Source: Calothrix sp. NIES-2100 (lineage in GTDB: Bacteria; Cyanobacteriota; Cyanobacteriia; Cyanobacteriales; Nostocaceae). Taken from it: 64,000 nucleotides of DNA. Of this stretch, positions 52,947 to 60,694 are shown piece by piece. Each line of letters starts with the position of its first letter. The first letter of the stretch is position 1. The position numbers and the translations under genes are program-made. Below the pieces are notes generated by a model. The model had not been told where the DNA came from. It saw nothing but the letters and a program-made list of their open reading frames with translations, and ran no database searches. The stretch spans positions 5,236,145-5,300,144 of the forward strand of contig NZ_AP018178.1 of NCBI RefSeq assembly GCF_002368195.1. The letters are read 5' to 3'.

Positions 52947-54071
52947 TTAACTTAATTGACGGCGGAATTGGTTGATGCTGATGGATAAGAGTAATGTAGC
53001 AAAGATAAAAAGTGCGATCGCATTCCACCAAAGTACTTCTAATCCTACACCTTTGAGCAAAATTCCCCGCACAATCTCTATATAATGGCGTAGCGGGTCT
53101 AGTAGAGACAAATATTTAAAGAATTCCGGCATACTTTCAATGGGAGAGATAGCCCCAGAAAGTTGAATCAAGGGTAAATTGATAAAAAATGATGTCAGCA
53201 CAACTTGCTGTTGAGTGCGACAAACCGTAGCCAGCATAATGCCAATGCCAATACCAACAAATAAATAAAGTCCTGATAGGGTTAAAAAAAGTAAAGCATT
53301 GCCGCGAAAAGGGACACCAAATACTAATCTACCGATACTTAAAGCTAAAATCACATCACCCATTAACAGCACAAATAAAGGCACAATTTTAGCGAGTAAA
53401 ATTTCCCAAGCTTCCGCTGGAGTCATTAACAATTGTTCGAGAGTTCCTGTATCTTTTTCTCTGACAACTGTTACTGAAGAAACCAAAGAACTAATCAGCG
53501 TTAAAACTAAGCCTAAAACGCCGGGGATGAAAAACCAACTACTGCGTAATCCCGGATTATAAAGGAAAGTCGTTTGCGGATTAATTAACGGCGGGGCTTG
53601 ATTAGAGGATAAGCGGCGACTAAATTGATTAATCATCTGATTGAGGTAACCTTGAGCAATACCCGCAGTATTGGCATCGACTGCATCAATTAAAATTTGT
53701 ACTTCACCAGATTTATCTTCTGATAATTTACGTTTAAAATCTGGCGGAATGATTAAACCTGCTGTGATTTTTCCTTGTCGAACTTGCTCACCTAAATCTT
53801 GATCGTTAAACAGATATTTTTCTAAGGTAAAGACTTTATTGACCGTTAATACAGAAACTAATTCTCTACTTTCATAACTATTGGCATAATCGACAACTCC
53901 TAACTTGAGATAATGGACATCAGGATTGAGAGCAAAGCCATAAAGCAGCATTTGCACTGTGGGAGGGATGATTAACAAGACTAAAGTCTCTCGACTGCGC
54001 AGTATTTGGCGAAATTCCTTAATTGCTAAAGTCCAGAATCGGCTATTCAACAGACTTTGAATAAATTTCAT
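52947..54071 (-). CDS. ABC-2-type permease (drug/lipid exporter type, YhhJ/YbhR-like)
   Basis: A 374-residue membrane protein. One N-terminal helix is followed by a periplasmic domain (about 50-170) and five C-terminal helices. The typical ABC2_membrane_3 features are EFRQILRSRETLVLLIIPPTVQMLLYG near the start, VREKDTGTLEQLLMTPAEAWEILLAK at the cytosolic loop and a final LLSISINQFRRQLS. Its ATPase and membrane-fusion partners are not adjacent. It converges with the kinase gene, with a single base between their stop codons. Confidence 0.92.
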   Translation of the reverse strand: MKFIQSLLNSRFWTLAIKEFRQILRSRETLVLLIIPPTVQMLLYGFALNPDVHYLKLGVVDYANSYESRELVSVLTVNKVFTLEKYLFNDQDLGEQVRQGKITAGLIIPPDFKRKLSEDKSGEVQILIDAVDANTAGIAQGYLNQMINQFSRRLSSNQAPPLINPQTTFLYNPGLRSSWFFIPGVLGLVLTLISSLVSSVTVVREKDTGTLEQLLMTPAEAWEILLAKIVPLFVLLMGDVILALSIGRLVFGVPFRGNALLFLTLSGLYLFVGIGIGIMLATVCRTQQQVVLTSFFINLPLIQLSGAISPIESMPEFFKYLSLLDPLRHYIEIVRGILLKGVGLEVLWWNAIALFIFATLLLSISINQFRRQLS

Positions 54072-54345
54072 GGCTATTAGTTTGATAGTAAATATATCCG
54101 CACTATGCAGGGTTTAGCATTGCCCTACAGGAATTCTCTGGCTTACCCGAAATAACGCCCGCAGGCTAGAAGCCTGGGGCTATCGATGCAAAGCCCACCT
54201 TCGTGGGCTGAATCCTTTAGCCCACGAAGGTGGGCTTTGTTAATATAGCCGCACCCTTCTAGGGTGACGGCGGTCTGTTGGGTAAGCGAAGGATCTTACC
54301 CCTGATTCACCAGCGGTATCCTTGATAAATGACAACTTCAATTTG
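54072..54345. other. Gap with interspersed palindromes
   Basis: This gap includes GCAGGCTAGAAGCCTGGGGCTAT (54151-54183), the long palindrome at 54189-54239, and TTCTAGGGTGACGG (about 54257-54270), also seen near 31880. Together these form a composite interspersed repeat. No gene is seen. Confidence 0.6.
54189..54239. repeat. Perfect 21-base inverted repeat with 9-base loop
   Basis: CAAAGCCCACCTTCGTGGGCT (two shorter palindromic parts each) pairs over its whole 21 bases with 54219-54239, loop GAATCCTTT. Each arm itself contains a smaller palindrome (AGCCCACCTTCGTGGGCT), so a cruciform is possible. It could end transcription from the pentapeptide gene (minus strand) but is best seen as an interspersed repeat. 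Confidence 0.85.
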
Positions 54346-56373
54346 TCATCCCAAACCGAATAACTTAGAAATTAGCGGCAATAATTTATTTCCAGCTTCC
54401 ACCAGTGAAGCCACAGCAGGTAAACCTGTAAATATTCCCTTTAACATGGTGATTGCAGTCTTTGCAGTCTTCTTACTTCCATTCTCTTGGGGATTTTTCG
54501 CGGCTTCTGCTAAAGTTTGCACCTGTTCTAAAGCCTCAGCTTTGTCCTCATCTGATAACTCTGATGATTGGGAAATTTCTTCTTGCAATTGCGTCAACAA
54601 TTCTTTGATTCCGGGTTTCTCTGCTGACGGTGCATCGGGTAACTGATTGAGCGCAACACTCACATTACCGCTAATCGTTCCCAGGTTGGCGACAGCGGCA
54701 GAACCACCGCCAGCAATACCGCTAACATTTGTACTACCTTGAATATTGATGCCGCTGATATCAGACACTTTGTTATCTCCTTGTATATAGTATTTCGACT
54801 GCTGAAGTGCAGTTGTCAGCATATTTTCTAAACTAAGAATACGACTATCTTTTTCTATAAGTAGGGCTTGCTGACTTTGGGATAAAGCCTTGAGTTGATT
54901 ATAGTCATCGAAATATTCGGCACTCAGTTGGGATTTATCACTCCCTGGTGCGGTTTTAGCTCTAAGTAAGAATTTATCATCGCCGCGTTTCTCCATTGCC
55001 ACAATTTCTAACTCGGCTTCTGGGTGATTTTCTGCCAGCTTTTTGAATGCAATTGCAATGGCGCGGGGGTCAACGTTTTGATTGTGGTAAAGGTCAAGGG
55101 TGTCAAAAATTGGCTTGATAAAGTCGGCAAAGTCGCCTTCTTGGAAGACTTCTTGTTGATTATCTGGTTTGCGGAGGGGGTCGGGGTTTTCTTTGGTGGG
55201 TAAGCGCATGAAGATATATTCACACCTCACTCCATGCAATTTAGTTTCACTGGTAATGCCCCAATCTTCAATGAATGCACCTGTGAGGGTTGCACCTGTT
55301 AAATCGGTTGCGTCTAGTTGGGTTTGCTTGAGTTTGGCTCTGGATAAATCCGCATCTTGCAAATTAGCTTCACTGAGGTCAGCGCTGATGAAGCTAGCAT
55401 CGGCTAGGTTTGCTGATTGTAAGTTTATACCTCGCAGGATTTGACGGTCAAAGTTTTTGTCCTGTCCTTGTCCTGTAATTAGTAATTCGCGGATTTGTGG
55501 GTGTTGCAGGTAAGTTGAGCCAGGGCGAACGCGGTCAAGCATTTTGGCTTGATGCCAACGGGTATTAGTCAGGATAGTTTTGTGGAAATCTGTACTTTTG
55601 AGTGTGGCTTTGGTGAAATCAGCCTGAGTTAAAGTAGTGCCATGAAAACTTGTTCCGCCTGTGGCTGCAAAGTTGACAGCAATATTACGAACCAAGGAAT
55701 ATTTTTCGTCTCCTTTCATTGCTCGCCAAGCGATGTAGATACTAAATAATGTTCCAGAAAAGGCGATGGCGAAGGCGTAGGCTCCAGCAAAGGCTCCGTT
55801 AACGGAGGCTGCGGAGGCTGCGTAGGCTCCGACGAAAGCTCCGGCAATAACTTCGGCTCCAGAGACTGCGAAAGCAACGGCGATGGCGTAGGCTCCAGCA
55901 AAGGCTCCGGCTCCGGAAACTGCGAAGGCGAAGGCAAAGACGAAACCAAATATTCCAGTGAAGGCTCCGGAGGCTGTAAAGGCAAAGGCGAAGGCGACAG
56001 CGACAGCAACAGATCCTAAACTAGCTGCTATTCCTTGGCGAATTGTAGTTAAGAAAAAGACAATCAATACGATTAAAGCAGTCCAGCCGACGATCCAATT
56101 CTCCGTACTATCTCCAAATATAAATGAGACTAAGTAACCGTTGATAGCCCATAAAAATACAGACACCCCTGACAATAACGAGGAAATAAGCAATAGAAAA
56201 ATTGCCCAACGACGTTGCAGTCCCGCTTTAGCATGGCTAAAGTTTGCACCTGTTAAATTAGCATTGGTGAAATTTGCCCCTCGGATGTCGGCATAGCTAA
56301 AGTTTGCGCCTGCAAGGTCTTGTCCTTTGAAGTTGCGTCCTCGGAGATTTTGCCCAGAAAAGTCTAACGCCAT
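54346..56373 (-). CDS. Large membrane pentapeptide-repeat protein
   Basis: A 675-residue protein with mixed architecture. A pentapeptide-repeat piece (about 1-45: MALDFSGQNLRGRNFKGQDLAG) is followed by two or more TM helices (FLLLISSLLSGVSVFLWAI, WIVGWTALIVLIVFFL). A very Ala/Phe/Gly-rich hydrophobic region follows (about 110-215, AVAFAFAFTASGAFTGIFGF-like). A second pentapeptide block (about 235-370) and a linker come next. A C-terminal module (about 520-675) contains IQGDNKVSDISGINIQGSTNVSG repeats, an acidic helical part and a hydrophobic end (GLPAVASLVEAGNKLLPLI). I chose ATG 56373 over TTG 56397. The function is unknown; the C-terminal module seems to be shared by other cyanobacterial pentapeptide proteins, from memory. 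Confidence 0.85.
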   Translation of the reverse strand: MALDFSGQNLRGRNFKGQDLAGANFSYADIRGANFTNANLTGANFSHAKAGLQRRWAIFLLLISSLLSGVSVFLWAINGYLVSFIFGDSTENWIVGWTALIVLIVFFLTTIRQGIAASLGSVAVAVAFAFAFTASGAFTGIFGFVFAFAFAVSGAGAFAGAYAIAVAFAVSGAEVIAGAFVGAYAASAASVNGAFAGAYAFAIAFSGTLFSIYIAWRAMKGDEKYSLVRNIAVNFAATGGTSFHGTTLTQADFTKATLKSTDFHKTILTNTRWHQAKMLDRVRPGSTYLQHPQIRELLITGQGQDKNFDRQILRGINLQSANLADASFISADLSEANLQDADLSRAKLKQTQLDATDLTGATLTGAFIEDWGITSETKLHGVRCEYIFMRLPTKENPDPLRKPDNQQEVFQEGDFADFIKPIFDTLDLYHNQNVDPRAIAIAFKKLAENHPEAELEIVAMEKRGDDKFLLRAKTAPGSDKSQLSAEYFDDYNQLKALSQSQQALLIEKDSRILSLENMLTTALQQSKYYIQGDNKVSDISGINIQGSTNVSGIAGGGSAAVANLGTISGNVSVALNQLPDAPSAEKPGIKELLTQLQEEISQSSELSDEDKAEALEQVQTLAEAAKNPQENGSKKTAKTAITMLKGIFTGLPAVASLVEAGNKLLPLISKLFGLG

Positions 56374-56459
56374 GTTCCACTGCGCGAAGATGAGCAAATT
56401 TTACTACACGCTTCAGTCTGTATATTCAGCAATGGTGAGATATTCTTCATGATTCAGGC

Positions 56460-56730
56460 TCAAAGGTGCAGCGTTGAGGGTAAAAGCCGCAATTTCGAGG
56501 ATAAAAGCCGCAACGTTGAGGATAAAAGCCGCAATTTCGAGGATAAAAGCCGCAACGTTGAGGATAAAAGCTGCAACGTTGAGGATAAAAGCCGCAATTT
56601 CGAGGATAAAAGCTGCAACGTTGAGGATAAAAGCTGCAACGTTGAGGGTAAAAGCTGCAACGTTGAGGGTAAAAGCTGCAACGTCGAGGATAAAAGCTGC
56701 AACGTTGAGGGTAAAAGCTGCAACGTTGAG
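56460..56730. repeat. 21-bp tandem repeat array B (about 13 units)
   Basis: About 13 units of 21 bases, alternating mostly between AAAAGCCGCAATTTCGAGGAT and AAAAGCTGCAACGTTGAGGAT. On the minus strand they read as a heptad (L-N/E-V/I-A-A-F-I/T). The array is interrupted by a MITE-like element and resumes with one decayed unit at about 56863-56880 (AAAGATGCAACATTGAGG). Confidence 0.9.
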
Positions 56731-56735
56731 ATTTG

Positions 56736-56859
56736 AGGGATTGCCAATTTCAAAATTACCCAAATTGTAGGGGCACGGCATCCAAAGACTTTCGGTAAAA
56801 CAGACAATTGATCGGTGCCGTGCCCCTACCCGATGGATAATTGATTTTTTGGTATTCCT
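56736..56859. mobile_element. MITE-like element, copy 3
   Basis: 124 bases. The left end AGGGATTGCCAATTTCAAA and the complement of the right end AGGAATACCAAAAAATCAA agree, and both continue into ATTA-CC. Inside is a perfect 14-base inverted repeat (GTAGGGGCACGGCA 56767-56780; TGCCGTGCCCCTAC 56816-56829). It lies inside the 21-bp array. Confidence 0.7.
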
Positions 56860-57253
56860 TAAAGATGCAACATTGAGGTTTTAGGGACTACCAATTTCCA
56901 AAATACCCCCAAATGACAAGCGAAAATAAAGTGTGCAGGTAGGGGCATCGGCATTGCCGTGCCCTGACAATAATCGGGTACGGAAAAATATTTATATAAT
57001 TGCGATCGCAAAAAGCCTAAACCCTGGCGATTGTTTCAGTTAGCCCTTGTGGGTAGTGCCCACCCTACTGAATTTGCCTAGCATATTATATCAGTAAATG
57101 TTTTGTCTGTGGCAATGTGGATATATAGCGGTTCTCGTGTGGATGCAATACACAATCGGGCACAGCAGTGCTGTGCCCCTACGAATGGTATGTATTCTAT
57201 GCAATTGAGAACGCTATCGGCACAGCATAAACATTCATTTACAGGAAAGACTA

Positions 57254-57418
57254 ATGGAACGCTCGAAAATAATTGCCATTCTTACAGGTGCAATTTCTGT
57301 ACTTTTAGCGATCGCCTACCTGATCGTCGTCCAAATTCTCGACTACCGCGATATGAAACCCGCCCCTATTAGCCAACTGAACCAACCGCCGGCAATTGTG
57401 GCTTCCGCTTGGAACTAA
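57254..57418 (+). CDS. Small single-helix membrane protein
   Basis: A 54-residue ORF starting MERSKIIAILTGAISVLLAI, with one transmembrane helix (about residues 6-26), a short charged part and a Pro/Ala-rich tail. A ribosome-binding site (AGGAAAG) lies 5 bases before the ATG, and an intrinsic terminator follows 44 bases after the stop codon. This makes it a convincing independent gene. It contains an HIP1-like site and is cyanobacterial in style. The function is unknown; its nearest neighbour is ndhF. Confidence 0.7.
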   Translation: MERSKIIAILTGAISVLLAIAYLIVVQILDYRDMKPAPISQLNQPPAIVASAWN

Positions 57419-57788
57419 AAATTCCCTTTTCGCATATACCTAAGGATATAAATATTTGAAGAGACGCAATCAATTGCGTCTTTTGTCGTTTATATCCATT
57501 GATAAAACAAATGATAACTATTGATTAATTGCAATGATTGTCTATAGATAGAAATTAATAGTTACGATTTGTTAATCAAATAAAGCCCTTATATAAGAAT
57601 TAATTAGAGGAAGTATCGATGATTTATTTAATTAAAGTATTTCCTTTTTGTCATAGATAAAGGTAAGCTATTTTTAACAAAATTAAGCAAAAATAAAATC
57701 GAACTATTTGAGATGGCTGGGTTAGCTGCTATCAAAGCTTTTTGATGCATAACCCCAGAGTTTTGCTGCAAATTATAGAGGTAAGTTG
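57419..57788. promoter_or_regulatory. Region upstream of ndhF
   Basis: After the terminator at 57462 this AT-rich gap contains repeated ATTGAT/ATGAT words (57497-57540, CATTGATAAAACAAATGATAAC, then ATTGATTAATTGCAATGAT). A LysR-type regulator of carbon-uptake genes (CcmR/NdhR or CmpR) might bind here, but I cannot match a defined operator. Confidence 0.35.
57462..57485 (+). terminator. Intrinsic terminator of the small membrane-protein gene
   Basis: AGACGCAA-TCAA-TTGCGTCT followed by TTT(GTCGTTT). A perfect 8-base stem with a 4-base loop. Confidence 0.85.
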
Positions 57789-59648
57789 ATGGCTCAGTTT
57801 CTCTTAGAGACTGTTTGGCTAGTTCCGTGCTATGCCTTAATAGGTGGGCTTTTAGCCGTTCCTTGGTCGCCAGGAGTAATTCGCCGCACTGGCCCAAGAC
57901 CGGCGGGTTATGTCAATTTAGTAATGACATTTCTAGCGTTGATGCACAGTGCGATCGCATTGTTCGCCACTTGGAATCAACCACCAGTAGAAGTATTTAT
58001 ACCTTGGCTTTCTACAGCTGGTTTAAATCTTACCATTGCTATAGAAATTTCTTCCATAAGTGTGGGAGCGATAACTGTAATCACTGGCTTAAATTTCTTA
58101 GCCCAAATTTATGCCATTGGTTACATGGAAATGGATTGGGGTTGGGGACGCTTCTATTCTTTATTAGGACTGTTTGAAGCGGGATTGTGTGCCCTGGCTC
58201 TATGTAATAACCTGTTCTTTAGTTATGTAATTCTGGAAGTTCTGACTTTAGGAACCTATTTGCTAGTTGGCTTATGGTTCAGTCAGCCCTTGGTAGTTAG
58301 CGGTGCGAGAGACGCTTTCCTTACCAAACGGGTGGGTGACTTATTCCTGCTGATGGGTGTGTTGGGATTGTGGCCTTTAGCTGGTACTTGGAATTATACA
58401 GAATTAGCTGAATGGGCGACAACTGCCAATGTTGACCCCACAGTTATCGCCCTGGTGGGTTTAGCTTTAATTGCGGGGCCAATGGGTAAATGTGCCCAAT
58501 TCCCCCTGCATTTGTGGTTGGATGAAGCAATGGAAGGCCCAGTTCCCAGTACAATTTTGCGGAACTCGGTGGTAGTAGCCAGTGGTGCGTGGGTACTAAT
58601 TAAACTGCAACCTGTATTAACTTTGTCTCCTTTTGTTTCCTCAGCAATTGTAGCAATTGGTGCAGTTACAGCCGTTGGTGCTTCCTTAATTGCGATCGCC
58701 CAAGTTGATATTAAACGCTGTCAATCCTATTCTGTCAGCGCTTACATGGGTTTGGTGTTTATCGCTGTGGGGACGAAACAAGACGACGCAGCACTGTTGT
58801 TAGTACTGACCCATGCTGTATCAGCGGCACTGTTGGTCATGAGTACTGGGGGAATTATCTGGAACAGCATTACCCAAAATGTTACCCAATTAGGTGGACT
58901 ATGGTCACGTCGTCCAATATCTGCGATCGCCTTTATTATTGGAACTTTGGGATTAATTGGGTTTCCACCTCTAGGCGGCTTTTGGGCGCTGATGGAGTTA
59001 ACGGATAGTCTTTGGGAAAATCAACCTTGGTTGGTTGGTGTGGTTGTAGCTGTCAACGTTTTAACCGCAGTCAGTTTAACCAGAGAATTTGGTCTAGTTT
59101 TTGCTGGTAAACCCAAACAGATGAGTGAGCGATCGCCTGAAGTACATTGGCCAATGGTATTGCCAATGGTGATTTTATTCGGTTTCGTCCTACATCTGCC
59201 CTTAGTGTTACAAAGTTTAGCATTATTACCAGATTGGGTAACTTTGAATAAAGACGTTGCACTGTTGTTAATTTGGTCAACAATTTTTGGTTGTGGTATT
59301 AGTGGCGTAATTTATTTAGGTAATATTCCTAAACCAATTCGCTTACCTTGGCAACCTTTACAAGACTTGTTTGCCTACGATTTTTACACCCCAAAAATCT
59401 ATCGGATGACGATTATTTTCAGCGTCGCCCAACTTTCCAAATTGGCTGATATGGTTGACCGTTTCGTAGTAGATGGTATTGTGAATTTGGTGGGTTTATT
59501 CTCCCTATTAACTGGCGAAGGTCTGAAATATAGCACATCTGGACAAACCCAATTTTATGCTTTCACTGTGCTTTTAGGCGTTGGTGTATTGGGAATGTGG
59601 GTAACTTGGCCATTCTGGGGAGTACAGTTTTTAAATTTGATGTTTTAG
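57789..59648 (+). CDS. ndhF: NDH-1 subunit NdhF of the CO2-uptake type (NdhF3/NdhF4)
   Basis: A 619-residue, about 16-helix antiporter-like subunit of cyanobacterial NDH-1. The family core is present (EVLTLGTYLLVGLWFSQP, RVGDLFLLMGVLGL, GPMGKCAQFPLHLWLDEAMEGPVPSTILRNSVVVASGAW). The respiratory form has P-T-P-x-S-A-L-I-H-A-A-T-M after AMEG; here it is VPSTILRNSVV, the variation expected for the CO2-uptake forms F3/F4. With NdhD and CupA/CupB it forms NDH-1MS/MS', which hydrates CO2 to bicarbonate with proton pumping. I cannot decide between F3 and F4. ATG 57789 follows GAGGTAAG. Confidence 0.92.
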   Translation: MAQFLLETVWLVPCYALIGGLLAVPWSPGVIRRTGPRPAGYVNLVMTFLALMHSAIALFATWNQPPVEVFIPWLSTAGLNLTIAIEISSISVGAITVITGLNFLAQIYAIGYMEMDWGWGRFYSLLGLFEAGLCALALCNNLFFSYVILEVLTLGTYLLVGLWFSQPLVVSGARDAFLTKRVGDLFLLMGVLGLWPLAGTWNYTELAEWATTANVDPTVIALVGLALIAGPMGKCAQFPLHLWLDEAMEGPVPSTILRNSVVVASGAWVLIKLQPVLTLSPFVSSAIVAIGAVTAVGASLIAIAQVDIKRCQSYSVSAYMGLVFIAVGTKQDDAALLLVLTHAVSAALLVMSTGGIIWNSITQNVTQLGGLWSRRPISAIAFIIGTLGLIGFPPLGGFWALMELTDSLWENQPWLVGVVVAVNVLTAVSLTREFGLVFAGKPKQMSERSPEVHWPMVLPMVILFGFVLHLPLVLQSLALLPDWVTLNKDVALLLIWSTIFGCGISGVIYLGNIPKPIRLPWQPLQDLFAYDFYTPKIYRMTIIFSVAQLSKLADMVDRFVVDGIVNLVGLFSLLTGEGLKYSTSGQTQFYAFTVLLGVGVLGMWVTWPFWGVQFLNLMF

Positions 59649-59683
59649 GGACTAGGGACTAGGGATTAGGGACTAGGGACTAG
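59647..59683. repeat. AGGGACT/AGGGATT heptamer repeats
   Basis: Five TAGGGAC-type units starting at the ndhF stop codon (the complement of the CCCTAGC type near fraE). Confidence 0.85.
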
Positions 59684-59814
59684 AAAACAGAGATTTTTTC
59701 GGGATTGACTGATTAAAAAATGCTGAATGTCGAATAAAAATACTAGCCCCTACCCCCTCCATAGACAATTTTTCAATTCCATGCATAACAATTTCCTGGT
59801 GTGAGCAAAAAACC

Positions 59815-60534
59815 ATGACAAAACAACATCGCCAAACAAATGTTTCTCGCAGAAATTTACTCAAGCTAAGTGCAGGTGCAATTAGCGCAGGAGTATTAAC
59901 AGCCGGATTAGGTTCAAATTTGGTTGCACCTGAAAAAGCCTCAGCACAAGACAAAAAAGATATCACTCCCGATGACGCACTAAAAGCATTATTGGATGGA
60001 AATGATCGGTTTGTGAAAGCCAAAAAACGCAACCCTAACCAAAGCCAATCACGTTTACGCGAAGTTGCAAAAGGTCAAAACCCCTTTGCTTCTATTCTAG
60101 GTTGTGCAGATTCACGAGTGCCTTCGGAGATAGTTTTTGATCAGGGTTTAGGAGATTTATTTGTCTGCCGTGTAGCAGGTAATATTGCCACAAAAGAAGA
60201 AACCGGTAGCCTAGAATTTGGCAGCTTAGTATTAGGTTCTAAGCTAATTCTGGTACTAGGTCATGAAAGATGTGGGGCTGTAGATGCAACTATTAAGGGT
60301 GCATCAGTACCAGGAGAAATTGGTAGTTTATTAGAAGCAATTAAACCTGGTGTAGAAAGATCTCAAGGACAAGCAGGCGATAAATTAGAAAATGCTTGTA
60401 AAGCTAACATTTTAGTACAAATTGAGAAATTGAAATCATCCCCAGTGCTATCTGAGTTAATCAAAGCTGATAAACTGAAAATAGTTGGTGGTTATTACGA
60501 TTTGGATACTGGCAAAGTCAGCTTAGTTAGTTAG
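59815..60534 (+). CDS. ecaB: Beta-class carbonic anhydrase with Tat signal (EcaB-like)
   Basis: A 239-residue beta-carbonic anhydrase. The N-terminus has a twin-arginine export signal (SRRNLLKLSAGAI, Arg 12-13) with a cleavage site near ASAQ at 42-45, so it acts outside the cytoplasm (periplasm or thylakoid lumen). The active site is complete: Cys97-x-Asp99-x-Arg101 (GCADSR) and His150-x-x-Cys153 (HERCG). It lies between ndhF and ndhD of a CO2-uptake NDH-1. Synechocystis EcaB is reported to interact with CupA/CupB and to support NDH-1 CO2 uptake, so this gene order fits that role. The symbol is by analogy. Confidence 0.93.
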   Translation: MTKQHRQTNVSRRNLLKLSAGAISAGVLTAGLGSNLVAPEKASAQDKKDITPDDALKALLDGNDRFVKAKKRNPNQSQSRLREVAKGQNPFASILGCADSRVPSEIVFDQGLGDLFVCRVAGNIATKEETGSLEFGSLVLGSKLILVLGHERCGAVDATIKGASVPGEIGSLLEAIKPGVERSQGQAGDKLENACKANILVQIEKLKSSPVLSELIKADKLKIVGGYYDLDTGKVSLVS

Positions 60535-60574
60535 GTCATTGGTCATTGGTCATTGGTCATTGGTCATTGGTCAG
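60532..60574. repeat. TTGGTCA heptamer repeats
   Basis: Six nearly perfect TCATTGG units (STRR2 type) from the carbonic anhydrase stop codon onward. TTGACTC/TTGACCC units follow at about 60610-60652. Confidence 0.9.
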
Positions 60575-60694
60575 AGGGAATAGCACAGAATTTTGAATTG
60601 TTTGTCTACCTTGAATTTTGACTCTTGACCTTTGACTCTTGACCCTTGACTCCTTTGAAAATCTCTACTTTTCACTAAACTTACCCAAATTGCC

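Larger units (their letters stand above)
56374..57253. other. Repeat-rich intergenic region
   Basis: 880 bases without a convincing gene: 21-bp array B, the MITE-like copy 3, a partial copy 4 (from 56883: AGGGACTACCAATTTCCAAA) and GTAGGGGCATCGGC-type fragments (56940-56960). Open frames across the array (56413-56781 minus; 56449-56770 plus) come from the repeat length being a multiple of three. Confidence 0.7.

Noticed and set aside
6676..56730. Possible CRISPR arrays in the two 21-bp repeat regions
   Set aside because: Units are contiguous with no unique spacers, and there are no cas genes in the window.
56413..56781. Minus-strand frame of 122 codons and overlapping plus-strand frames across array B
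   Set aside because: Several frames are open at once because of the 21-base period, and the minus-strand start lies in a MITE-like element, so coding is not supported.
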